From Ketobacter sp. MCCC 1A13808 (lineage in GTDB: Bacteria; Pseudomonadota; Gammaproteobacteria; Pseudomonadales; Ketobacteraceae), in assembly GCF_009746715.1 (NCBI RefSeq), contig NZ_VRKW01000003.1:248001-312000 (forward strand): 64,000 nucleotides of DNA. Direction: 5' to 3'. Positions 44,099-52,452 of the stretch are shown here, in pieces. The notes beneath the pieces are model-generated. The model searched no databases, was not told the DNA's origin, and saw nothing but the letters and a program-made list of their open reading frames with translations. Made by a program: the position numbers and the translations under genes. Every line of letters starts with the position of its first letter. Within the stretch, counting starts at the first letter, position 1.

Positions 44099-46534
44099 GT
44101 GACTGAAAGCAAATCTTTTGATGGGCTGGATCTGCATATAATGAATGAAGGAAGGTTGCTTCAGGTCTATTCGATTGTTAAAGAAGGAGAATATACTCTC
44201 GGCCGTAGTGAAACATGTACATTCAGAATTAATAATCCAAGTCTTTCACGCAGTCATATTGCTCTGAATTTCAGTTCAGGGCAGATTTCTGTTCGCGATA
44301 GCAGTACCTACGGATCTGAAATCGGGGGGAAATCTTTAACCTCTGGTCTGCAATACAAGATCGAAAAAAACACGTATATTGATCTTTCAGAAGGCGCGAT
44401 TACGCTCTTTTTGGATGTTGAAAAATACGTTCATGGTACACAATCAGATAATCGCACATCCAACTACAGCTCCGGTGTTGAGCAGGCAATCACTGAAGTT
44501 AACGATGTGATTGCCGAGCTCCGTTCCAAAAGAGAGTTACTCATAGGGAGATTGTCGGATGCTGACATCGTCTTGTCCTCCTTACAGGTATCCCGGCGCC
44601 ATGCCATGCTCAGATTGGAAGGCGAATCCATTTCCATAGAGGATTTAGACACTACAAATGGGACTTTCGTAAACGGTCAGCTTATTTCCGGTAAGGTGTC
44701 AATAAAACCCTCGGACCAGATTACCATCGGAGCGGTTTCCTTCGTGTTGGAAGCGGGCATTGTGAATCAGCAATATGCCATTGTTGCCAAGAATATTGAA
44801 AAAGTATACCCGAAGGGATTTGTAGGCCTGCAAAAAATGACGATCAAGGTCCCGAAAAACGAGTTTGTCGCTCTGATGGGGCCGTCGGGGTGTGGAAAGT
44901 CCACCTTGCTCAAATGCCTTAATGGCGCAAATCCTGCTACTGCAGGTGAGATTTACATACTTGGACTGCAGCTCAATAACGAGAATTTTCAAAAGCTTAA
45001 ACGAAATATAGGCTATGTACCCCAGGATGATATAGTGCACAGGGAGCTATCGGTTGAAAAGACTTTGTATTTCGCTGCTAAGTTGCGAATCTCCGGCGAT
45101 GTTACTGATGCTGAAATAGACGAGAAAATTACAAGTGTACTTAAAAGCCTTAATTTGGATCCGGCAACCATTAGGGGCACTAAAGTAGCAGACTTATCCG
45201 GCGGACAACGAAAACGGATATCAATCGCCGTCGAATTGCTTAATGATCCTGCCATTTTGTTTTTGGATGAGCCTACATCACCTTTGGATCCCGAAACCAT
45301 CGAAGATTTTTTGCATTGTATAAGAGGTTTGGTTCGGCAAGGCCAGACGGTCATCATGGTGACCCATAAACCCTCCGATCTAGATTATGTTGATAAAGTC
45401 ATTTTTTTATCTAAAGGTGGATATCATACCTATTTCGGTGATAAAGACGGTGTGCTTACCTATTTCGAGAGATCGGATATCATCAAAATCTATTCATTGA
45501 TGAAAGATGATGCAGTGGGTAAAGAGTGGAGTGCGCGTTTGAACGAGGGTCGACAAGCTGTCACTGATACGCAGACGCCGGTGCCACTGAATTCACAGAA
45601 AAACAGTTCTCGATTTAGCCAATTTTATTGGCTCTCTATGCGATATTTGCATATTAAATGGAATGATTTGTGGAATCTGATTTTATTGATTGCTCAGCCT
45701 TTTATTATTGCGCTTCTTTTAATATTTATTTTTAAGCATTTGCAATTCAGCGTTTTATTTATGATGTCTATTTCCTCGGTCTGGTTTGGTGTGAGCAATG
45801 CATCAAAGGAAATTGTTTCTGAATTGCCAATTTATGAACGGGAACGAATGTTTAATTTAAGCATTACCAACTATATATTTTCCAAAGTTGTCATTCTTAG
45901 TCTGATTGCTTTTATACAGGTTCTTATATTTGTGTCGATTATTCATTTCAACTTTTCTTTGAGTGATGCTGATGTTGGGTTGTGGCGGTTTTGGAGTCAT
46001 GTGGGGTTTATGTTGTGCCTTTCTATTTCCGCTACTCTGTTGGGATTATTGTTGTCCGCCATTTTCAGGAGCTCCGAAAAAGTTATGACGGTTGTACCCA
46101 TTGCTTTAATACCCCAGATTATGCTCGCCGGGATAATTGCTAAGATGGATACAGAGCTAAAAGTTTTTTTAAGTTATCTTACCTTGGGCCGCTGGGGCAC
46201 CGAAGGTTTTGCTTTTTTACAGGATAGTGGCGCTAAATCCACTGGGCATTGGGTGGACGAAGAGAATACCATACCCGCCGGAGTGATGGAGTTTTCTCCT
46301 CGCTTACTCGCGATCGATGGTCATGGAGATCCACTGCCTACACCCGAGATTGAAGTAACCTTGCAGCCGCAGTCTGCCGTGGACCAATTGAATTTCTATA
46401 TTGATGGAAAACACCTGTGGGACGCTATGCCCACCAATATTTATACTGTCTATGCGGCAATAATGTTGTTAGGCGTTATTTCATTTGTTGGAATATATTT
46501 GTCTTTAAAGAATAAAGATAGCCGTTTCGTGTAA
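44099..46534 (+). CDS. ABCG-type transporter with two N-terminal FHA domains
   Basis: This 811-residue half-transporter begins at GTG with GGAAGGAG upstream. FHA1 (about 28-95: YTLGRSETCTF, SRSHIAL) and FHA2 (about 148-215: IGRLSDADIVL, SRRHAML, TTNGTFVNG) precede the ATPase. The ATPase has Walker A GPSGCGKST (about 261), signature LSGGQRKR (about 366), Walker B ILFLDEP and switch VTHKP. About six helices of an ABC2 membrane domain follow from 505 on. Mycobacterial Rv1747 has the same FHA-ABC layout and is controlled by a Ser/Thr kinase. Control by the local kinase is likely but inferred; cargo unknown. Confidence 0.92.
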   Translation: MTESKSFDGLDLHIMNEGRLLQVYSIVKEGEYTLGRSETCTFRINNPSLSRSHIALNFSSGQISVRDSSTYGSEIGGKSLTSGLQYKIEKNTYIDLSEGAITLFLDVEKYVHGTQSDNRTSNYSSGVEQAITEVNDVIAELRSKRELLIGRLSDADIVLSSLQVSRRHAMLRLEGESISIEDLDTTNGTFVNGQLISGKVSIKPSDQITIGAVSFVLEAGIVNQQYAIVAKNIEKVYPKGFVGLQKMTIKVPKNEFVALMGPSGCGKSTLLKCLNGANPATAGEIYILGLQLNNENFQKLKRNIGYVPQDDIVHRELSVEKTLYFAAKLRISGDVTDAEIDEKITSVLKSLNLDPATIRGTKVADLSGGQRKRISIAVELLNDPAILFLDEPTSPLDPETIEDFLHCIRGLVRQGQTVIMVTHKPSDLDYVDKVIFLSKGGYHTYFGDKDGVLTYFERSDIIKIYSLMKDDAVGKEWSARLNEGRQAVTDTQTPVPLNSQKNSSRFSQFYWLSMRYLHIKWNDLWNLILLIAQPFIIALLLIFIFKHLQFSVLFMMSISSVWFGVSNASKEIVSELPIYERERMFNLSITNYIFSKVVILSLIAFIQVLIFVSIIHFNFSLSDADVGLWRFWSHVGFMLCLSISATLLGLLLSAIFRSSEKVMTVVPIALIPQIMLAGIIAKMDTELKVFLSYLTLGRWGTEGFAFLQDSGAKSTGHWVDEENTIPAGVMEFSPRLLAIDGHGDPLPTPEIEVTLQPQSAVDQLNFYIDGKHLWDAMPTNIYTVYAAIMLLGVISFVGIYLSLKNKDSRFV

Positions 46535-46583
46535 AACATAACATTTAAGGCTCACGTTCCTTTTATTTTGAGAGAGTTCACGC

Positions 46584-47423
46584 ATGAAAATACGTAGTCG
46601 GGAAATTAACATTTTCAGCATGTCCGCGCTTGATTTGTTCGCGTCTGCTCTGGGGGCCTTTATGTTTTTAGCTATCATAGCATTGCCTTATTTTCCTAAT
46701 ACGGGTGATTCGGCAGAGCGGATAGCGGATGTTAAAAAGGATCTTGAGGCGAAGGAGAAGGAACTGGAAGAAGAAAAAGAGCAAAAGAAGGCGATTGAGA
46801 AGGCGCTGCAAGAGGAAAAAAGCACATCTAAAATTTCCTTCCCGGCGATGGATATTGTGATTGCTCTGGATACCACTGCCAGCATGGATAAGCAGGTGGC
46901 GGGTATTCGTAGTGAGATTGTTCAGCTTGCCGATTTGATTATGAAGCTTTCACCTGATGCTGCTATGGGAATTATAGATTTCAAAGATCGATGTGAGCCT
47001 CGGGGGGCAGTTCGAAGCCTCCAGATTACGAAGTTGACGGCGTCTTCACTTTCGTCACTGCAGAGTTTTACAAATACAATGACTCCTAGATCGAATCCTT
47101 GTAACTTGGATGTCGAGGAAGCTGTGGACCAAGCGCTTCAGGTTTCCCTCTCTATGCAGTGGCGCCCGACATCTAAAGCAAAAACTATTATCATAATTAC
47201 CGATAACGCGGCCTATCCGGAAAAAGTTAACTCCACCCTTTCAACTGCTCAGAGTTTTCATCGCGGTGGGGAAAAGAGCCAGGTTTCAACGGTTTTTGTT
47301 TACACCGATTCACGGGCAGGTGGGCAAAGTTATTTAAAACGATTGGCGCAGGAAGGTGGCGGTAAATTTGTCACCGGTGGCGGCTCGTTTACTGCGACTA
47401 TCTTGTTGGCTTTGGCGGAATAG
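46584..47423 (+). CDS. Membrane-anchored VWA domain protein
   Basis: This 279-residue protein has one helix near residues 15-38 (MSALDLFASALGAFMFLAII), placed like that of MotB/ExbD proteins. A charged coiled coil (about 48-85) and a von Willebrand A domain (about 90-275) follow. The MIDAS metal site reads DTTAS instead of the usual DxSxS, with later Thr and ITDNA aspartate candidates. Topology puts the VWA domain in the periplasm. It ends the plus-strand operon and may pair with the ExbB-like channel of the divergent operon. Confidence 0.87.
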   Translation: MKIRSREINIFSMSALDLFASALGAFMFLAIIALPYFPNTGDSAERIADVKKDLEAKEKELEEEKEQKKAIEKALQEEKSTSKISFPAMDIVIALDTTASMDKQVAGIRSEIVQLADLIMKLSPDAAMGIIDFKDRCEPRGAVRSLQITKLTASSLSSLQSFTNTMTPRSNPCNLDVEEAVDQALQVSLSMQWRPTSKAKTIIIITDNAAYPEKVNSTLSTAQSFHRGGEKSQVSTVFVYTDSRAGGQSYLKRLAQEGGGKFVTGGGSFTATILLALAE

Positions 47424-47442
47424 CTTTAGTGTGGTCGTCTAT

Positions 47443-48906
47443 CTACTTGCACTGATAAACCTGAAGCTTCTTGAGTTGAGTCAACCAACGGTATGTTAGT
47501 GAAAAGCCAGGCCAGTTCGTGCTGTTGTGACCCGCTGCGTCGATGTACCAACTGTTGCATTGGTGCCAGACATGGAGTTGGAGTTGCTGTTGAATACGCC
47601 GGTTAAACTCCCTGAACACGGTTTCGTTGATTTCAATGGTATTTGCTTTTTCCTTCTGCATGCGCCGCAGACAACGCATGATGTGGGCTATCTGACTTTC
47701 CAGCATATAGATAATGGAGTTATGCCCCAGGTTGGTGTTGGGTCCATAGACCATAAAAAAGTTGGGGAACCCGGGTACGGTTATACCCAGATAGGCCTGT
47801 GCCCCGTTCTTCCACGCCTGGTTGAGGTCGCGGCCGCGACGCCCTACGATGTTCATCGGTGCAAGAAATTCCGTTGCGGCAAACCCGGTTCCGAAAATAA
47901 TAATATCCACCGGGTGGTGTTTGCCGTCCGAGCTCAGAATGCCGGTTTCGTCAATACACTCTATATCGTCGGTAATCAAATTCAGATTGGGTCGTGCGAT
48001 GGTGGCCAGATATTCATTTGACATCAGGATCCGTTTGCAGCCAACCGGGTATTCCGGCGTTAATCGGGCCTGCAGATCGGTGTCCGTTATCTGTTGTTTC
48101 AGCATGCGCCGGAAGGGCGCATTTACCAGCGGCTGCATCAGAGCAGACAGCCGTGAAAAGGCCAACGCGCGGGACTCCAGTTTGAAATAAACGCTGGCCC
48201 GATACAGCTTCATTAGCCACGGAATATTTTCAAACAGGAGCTGTTCAAAACGGGTATAACGTCGCTCAGGTCGTGGAATCAAATAGGGCGGCGATCGTTG
48301 AAATAAATCGAGCTGTGTCACCTGTTTCGCAACCTCCGGTACAAACTGGACAGCCGAGGCGCCAGTGCCAATCACAGCGACCCGTTTATTTTTCAGTACC
48401 GCCCGGTGATTCCAGCGAGCGGAGTGAAACCAGGTTCCTCTGAATTTTTCCAGCCCGCTCAGTGGCGGGATAGATGGCCGGTTGAGCTGCCCGGTGGCGG
48501 TAATCAACACTTTGCTTAGGAGGGTGTTACCGTCTCGTGTGTGCACTTTCCATAGGCCCCGCAGTTCATCGAATTCAGCTTGATGGACTTCAGTGCCGTA
48601 ACGGATATGGCGTTGCAGATCCAGGCGATCCACACAGCCTTGCAGGTAATCCAGAATTTCGGCCTGTGGGGAGAAGACGGAGCTCCACCGCGGGTTCGGG
48701 GCAAAGGAAAATGAATACAGGTGGGACGGAACATCGCAGGCAGCGCCAGGATACGTGTTGTCGCGCCATACGCCGCCGATGCTTTGCTCTTTCTCCAGCA
48801 GAATGAAATTAGAAATGCCTTGTCTGCGAAGCGAAACAGCCATGCCAATTCCGCCAAAACCACAGCCGATGATAATGACCCGGTAAATATTTTCAGTTTG
48901 TACCAT
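47443..48906 (-). CDS. Flavin-containing monooxygenase (Baeyer-Villiger type)
   Basis: This 487-residue FAD/NADPH enzyme has the FAD loop GCGFGGIGMA near the N-terminus, the Baeyer-Villiger fingerprint FRGTWFHSARW (F-x-G-x3-H-x3-W) and the NADPH loop GTGASAVQF. Such enzymes insert oxygen into ketones, giving esters or lactones. ATG 48906 gives a normal N-terminus; the longer frame reads into the neighbouring GMC gene. Its start overlaps the end of the broken GMC gene by 14 bases. The substrate is unknown. Confidence 0.92.
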   Translation of the reverse strand: MVQTENIYRVIIIGCGFGGIGMAVSLRRQGISNFILLEKEQSIGGVWRDNTYPGAACDVPSHLYSFSFAPNPRWSSVFSPQAEILDYLQGCVDRLDLQRHIRYGTEVHQAEFDELRGLWKVHTRDGNTLLSKVLITATGQLNRPSIPPLSGLEKFRGTWFHSARWNHRAVLKNKRVAVIGTGASAVQFVPEVAKQVTQLDLFQRSPPYLIPRPERRYTRFEQLLFENIPWLMKLYRASVYFKLESRALAFSRLSALMQPLVNAPFRRMLKQQITDTDLQARLTPEYPVGCKRILMSNEYLATIARPNLNLITDDIECIDETGILSSDGKHHPVDIIIFGTGFAATEFLAPMNIVGRRGRDLNQAWKNGAQAYLGITVPGFPNFFMVYGPNTNLGHNSIIYMLESQIAHIMRCLRRMQKEKANTIEINETVFREFNRRIQQQLQLHVWHQCNSWYIDAAGHNSTNWPGFSLTYRWLTQLKKLQVYQCK

Positions 48907-50427
48907 AATGCTGTGTTTGGTTGGCCTCGACATCGGTGAGTTGAGAGGGTATCCGGCTTTGGCCGCGAACAAGGTCGACTACGGCTTGGTCGTCTATACC
49001 CATCCGGCAAGTGCCCACCGGGTGATAAACCGTATCCACTCTTTGCCGCAGAATTCTGCGTATATCGTTATCATTGTTAATGTTGAGCGGGAACACGTAC
49101 TTCAAAATCTGTTGTTTTAGTGAAGGTGCATCAAGCAGTCGTTGTGTCAGTTTATACCCTGCCACCAGATCTTCCACATCCTGAGGATCGTGCAAAAAAG
49201 CCGGGTCAATCAACGGTGGCTCTTGCGGGTCTGCACTTTGCAGGCGCACGCTGCCGTGGCTACGCGGCCGCAACAGGCAAACGTGGCAGGAAAAGCCCTT
49301 TTTAAAATGGAGGTTGCGACCGTGGTCGTCCACCAGGCCGGTGACCAGATGCAGTTGCAGGTCCGGCCTGTCCAGTTGCGGCCGGGATTTCAGAAAGGCA
49401 CCGGCTTCCGCAAAATTAGAGGTTAATGCGCCACGACGTTGGCGGTAGTAGCGCCAACTTTCCCGGCCGAGACGGTTGAATCCTGAGGCGGTGAATGAAA
49501 AGGTGTCGGGATTCTGGGTTGTCATGCCGAAAACAAAGTCCGGGTGGTCGCGCAGGTTTTTGCCTAATTTGGGCAGATGGTGCGCCAGGGGAATGCCGTG
49601 TTGGACCAATTCTTCTCGCTCGCCGACACCCGATAGCATTAATAATTGCGGCGTTTTAAAAGCGCCGGAGGCCAGAATGACTTCTTTACGGGCGCGTACA
49701 ATTCGTTGCCGCTCACCCTGGCGGTATTCCACTCCGACGGCGCGGCCATCTTCAAACAGGATGCGCTGTGCCAGCGCCAGGGTTGCTACTTTCAGATTGG
49801 GCCGCTGCAAGTGGGGTAGCAGGTAGGCACGAGCCGCGCTCCAGCGTTCGCCGTCTTTCTGGGTAACCTGGAACACGCCGACCCCTTCTTGTTCTGCGCC
49901 ATTAAAGTCGGCGGTGACGGGTAATCCGGCTTCGCGGGCAGCGTCGGCAATATAATGATGGAAAGGACTGTCGGTCCGCAGATCGCTCACCCAGAGCGGG
50001 CCATTTTGTCCATGGTATTCGTCGTTCAAGCGTTCGTTATGCTCGCTGAGGCGGAAATAGGGCAGCACATCCTGATAAGCCCAGCCCTCGTTTCCCAGGG
50101 CGGCCCAGTCGTCGTAATCAGAGGGGTGGCCGCGGATATAGACCATCGCGTTTATGGCTGAGGAGCCGCCCAGGCACTTGCCGCGGGGCTGAAAACCCTG
50201 GCGGCCTCCAAGGCCGGGCTGTGGGACTGTTTCCAGAGCCCAATTGTTGAGCCTTTTGTTGGCCAATATGGCCACGGCACCCGCCGGGATATTGATGAGC
50301 GGGCTACTACCGCCAGCGCCGGCCTCCAATAGGCATAGGCTGACAAAGGGTCTTCGGTTAAGCGTCCGGCCATCACGCAGCCGCCAGAGCCGCCGCCGAC
50401 CACCACATAATCAAACCATTCACTCAT
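48893..50427 (-). pseudogene. GMC oxidoreductase, frameshifted and 3'-truncated
   Basis: The N-terminus starts at 50427 with an AAGGAG site and encodes FDYVVVGGGSGGCVMAGRL, the FAD loop. At about 50,340-50,350 a one-base deletion in CCCTTTG moves the rest (LCLLEAGAGGSS onward, including GKCLGGSSAINAM) into another frame that runs to 48893. At the other end, YHPVGTCRMG keeps the catalytic His. The segment that should hold the second catalytic residue and the VVDASIMP-like motif is replaced by unrelated residues next to the monooxygenase gene. The gene is probably dead. A sequencing error could explain the frameshift but not the lost end. Confidence 0.82.
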
Positions 50428-50535
50428 ACCCGTTACTCCTTATTATTTTCCCCCAGTGTACAGGGATCAGCGGTTCCCGGAACCAATTTGAGTGATTTGA
50501 AGGCAGGCAAAATGGTTAAGGTTTTCAGAGTGTGG

Positions 50536-50564
50536 TTGATTTTACTCTGTCGGTTTGGTATAAA
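50536..50564 (+). promoter_or_regulatory. Candidate sigma-70 promoter of rpmB-rpmG
   Basis: TTGATT (50536-50541) and TATAAA (50559-50564) are separated by exactly 17 bases and lie about 120 bases before rpmB, on the correct strand. This is the clearest promoter-like pair in the window. Confidence 0.6.
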
Positions 50565-50682
50565 GCAGCCCCTCTCAGCTTCTGTGTGCAGACCATTGCA
50601 GAGGCGATTGAACCAGTTAAACAGTTTTATAGTAATTTCTAGGTTGTGTCGGACAGCGATATAGCCGATTTGGAGACGAGTA

Positions 50683-50919
50683 ATGGCTAAGGTTTGTCAG
50701 GTGACCGGTAAGCGTCCGATCACTGGAAATAATGTTTCACATGCGAACAATAAAACCAAGCGCCGTTTTGAACCCAACCTGCACCACCATCGCTTTTGGG
50801 TTGAGAGCGAAAAACGCTTCGTAAGGCTACGTGTATCGGCTAAAGGTATGCGTATTATTGATAAAAAGGGCATCGATTCTGTTTTAACAGAAATGCGAAC
50901 CCGCGGTGAGAAAGTATAA
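50683..50919 (+). CDS. rpmB: 50S ribosomal protein L28
   Basis: This 78-residue basic protein has the L28 signature start [29 protein letters not shown] and the conserved [11 protein letters not shown]. It is part of the large ribosomal subunit. rpmG follows after 12 bases, as in most gammaproteobacteria. Confidence 0.98.
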   Translation: MAKVCQVTGKRPITGNNVSHANNKTKRRFEPNLHHHRFWVESEKRFVRLRVSAKGMRIIDKKGIDSVLTEMRTRGEKV

Positions 50920-50931
50920 GGAGTAAGAATC

Positions 50932-51087
50932 ATGCGTGACAAAATTCGATTGGTTTCCAGCGCGGGTACAGGTTACTTCTACACAACCACCAAAAACAAG
51001 CGCACCATGCCTGAGAAAATGGAGATCAAAAAATTCGATCCCGTTGTTCGCAAGCACGTAATGTTCAAGGAAGCTAAAATCAAGTAA
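50932..51087 (+). CDS. rpmG: 50S ribosomal protein L33
   Basis: This 51-residue protein ([20 protein letters not shown] onward, ending FKEAKIK) is L33 of the large ribosomal subunit. A TAAGGAG ribosome site 8 bases before the ATG lies across the rpmB stop. It has no zinc-binding cysteines, so it is the C-minus form that does not need zinc. Confidence 0.97.
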   Translation: MRDKIRLVSSAGTGYFYTTTKNKRTMPEKMEIKKFDPVVRKHVMFKEAKIK

Positions 51088-51107
51088 TTGATTTTTAAGG
51101 TATTCCT

Positions 51108-51143
51108 AAAAAGCCGGGTCAGCTTCAGCTGATCCGGCTTTTT
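51108..51143 (+). terminator. Rho-independent terminator of rpmBG
   Basis: AAAGCCGG, one mismatch, TCAGC, loop TTCA, GCTGA and CCGGCTTTTT form a long hairpin with a T-run, 20 bases after rpmG. The A-run on the other side could make it bidirectional. Confidence 0.92.
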
Positions 51144-51234
51144 GCGTTCTGCGAATAATGTCGGGTTTACCTTCCTGAAATTTCTGCCACACTTTATCCA
51201 TATGCTTAGAACTTGGTCAGAATGGTAAACCAAT

Positions 51235-52452
51235 ATGGAAATTTATCTGGCGCGGCAGCCGGTGTTCGATCGCGACATGGTTGCGATTGCCTATGAGCTG
51301 CTGTTCCGCAGTGGTAATGTCGCTCACGCAATTATTGATGATCCGAATGCCGCGTCTATGAAGGTGCTGGCTAATGCTTTCTCCGAGATTGGTCTGGACA
51401 CGATCACCAGCGGTAAACCGGCGCTCGTGAATATTACCCATGACATTTTGGCAAAAGGGGATCTGCCGAAAGGTCTGCACGCCTTGTTGATACCCGAAGT
51501 ATTGGAAACCGTCGTTGTTAATGGCGATGTCATCAGTGAAGTGGAGAACCTGGTGGAGCTGGGTTACAAGGTCGCGCTGGATGACTTTGAATATTCTGAA
51601 GCCTGGAAGCCCCTGTTGCAGTATGCGGATTACATTAAGCTGGATGTGATGGCGTTGGGGGTGGAAGGGGTTGAAGCGCAGTTAAAGTTGCTCAAGGCCA
51701 GTGGTGTACTGAGGGGCAAGCTGGTGGCAGAGAAAATTGAAACCTACGAAGAGTTTGAAATCTATAAAGCGATGGGGTTTGACTATTTTCAAGGCTATTT
51801 CTTGTGCAAGCCCCACCTGGTGGTGGGTAAATCCATTCCGGCATCGCAGCAGGTCCTGGTCTCGCTATTGGGCGAGTTAGGGGGTGATGACTATGATGTG
51901 GAAAAAGTATCGTCCATCATCGCCCAGGATCCACGCTTGTCCTACAAACTGTTAAGGGTCGTCAATTCCGCCGCTTTCGGTTTGCCACGTAGGGTCACAT
52001 CGATTGAAGATACAGTGGTGTTTCTGGGAGCGAATGAATTGCGACGCTGGGCGGGCATGCTAGCGTTAGCCGGAGTGGATAATAAGCCTAACGAGTTGCT
52101 GCTAACCGGGATCAAGAGAGCGAAAATGTGTGAGTTCGCTGCTAAATCACTGAAGCGTTCCAATCCCGGCAGTTATTTTGCGGCGGGCCTGCTGTCGGTG
52201 CTGGACGCACTGCTCGATCAGCCACTGGACTTGCTGATGAAGCAGATGCCGCTGTCACCGGAGCTGGAACAGGCATTGCTGGAGGGTGGGGGTGAGCTAG
52301 GACAGATTCTGTGTGCGGTGATTGCCTATGATGAAGGTCGTTTTGATAAGGTGTCGCCCATGGGGTTGGATGCGAATCAGATGTGGGAGATGTACCTTGA
52401 CGCCGTGCAGTGGGCTGAGAAAGTGAGCCAGAGCATGAGCGCCCCCCATTAA
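51235..52452 (+). CDS. EAL-HDOD domain signalling protein (YuxH-like)
   Basis: Residues 1-200 are an EAL-like domain: ARQPVFDRD start, YELLFR where EAL would be, VNIT, ALDDFEYSEAW, IKLD, AEKIET and FQGYFL. Residues about 200-390 are an HDOD domain (VEKVSSIIAQDPRLSYKLLRVVNSAAFG). Several EAL metal ligands are kept, but DDFG is altered, so c-di-GMP hydrolysis is doubtful; binding or a regulatory role is more likely. It overlaps the 3' end of the convergent hydantoinase gene by 4 bases. Confidence 0.9.
   Translation: MEIYLARQPVFDRDMVAIAYELLFRSGNVAHAIIDDPNAASMKVLANAFSEIGLDTITSGKPALVNITHDILAKGDLPKGLHALLIPEVLETVVVNGDVISEVENLVELGYKVALDDFEYSEAWKPLLQYADYIKLDVMALGVEGVEAQLKLLKASGVLRGKLVAEKIETYEEFEIYKAMGFDYFQGYFLCKPHLVVGKSIPASQQVLVSLLGELGGDDYDVEKVSSIIAQDPRLSYKLLRVVNSAAFGLPRRVTSIEDTVVFLGANELRRWAGMLALAGVDNKPNELLLTGIKRAKMCEFAAKSLKRSNPGSYFAAGLLSVLDALLDQPLDLLMKQMPLSPELEQALLEGGGELGQILCAVIAYDEGRFDKVSPMGLDANQMWEMYLDAVQWAEKVSQSMSAPH

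Noticed and set aside
32789-47423. Type VI secretion locus
   Set aside because: Kinase, PP2C and FHA genes suggested it, but no Tss sheath, baseplate, VgrG, Hcp or ClpV gene is present.
48907-48972. N-terminal extension of the monooxygenase to 48972
   Set aside because: Those codons come from the broken GMC gene in another frame; the family N-terminus begins at the ATG at 48906.
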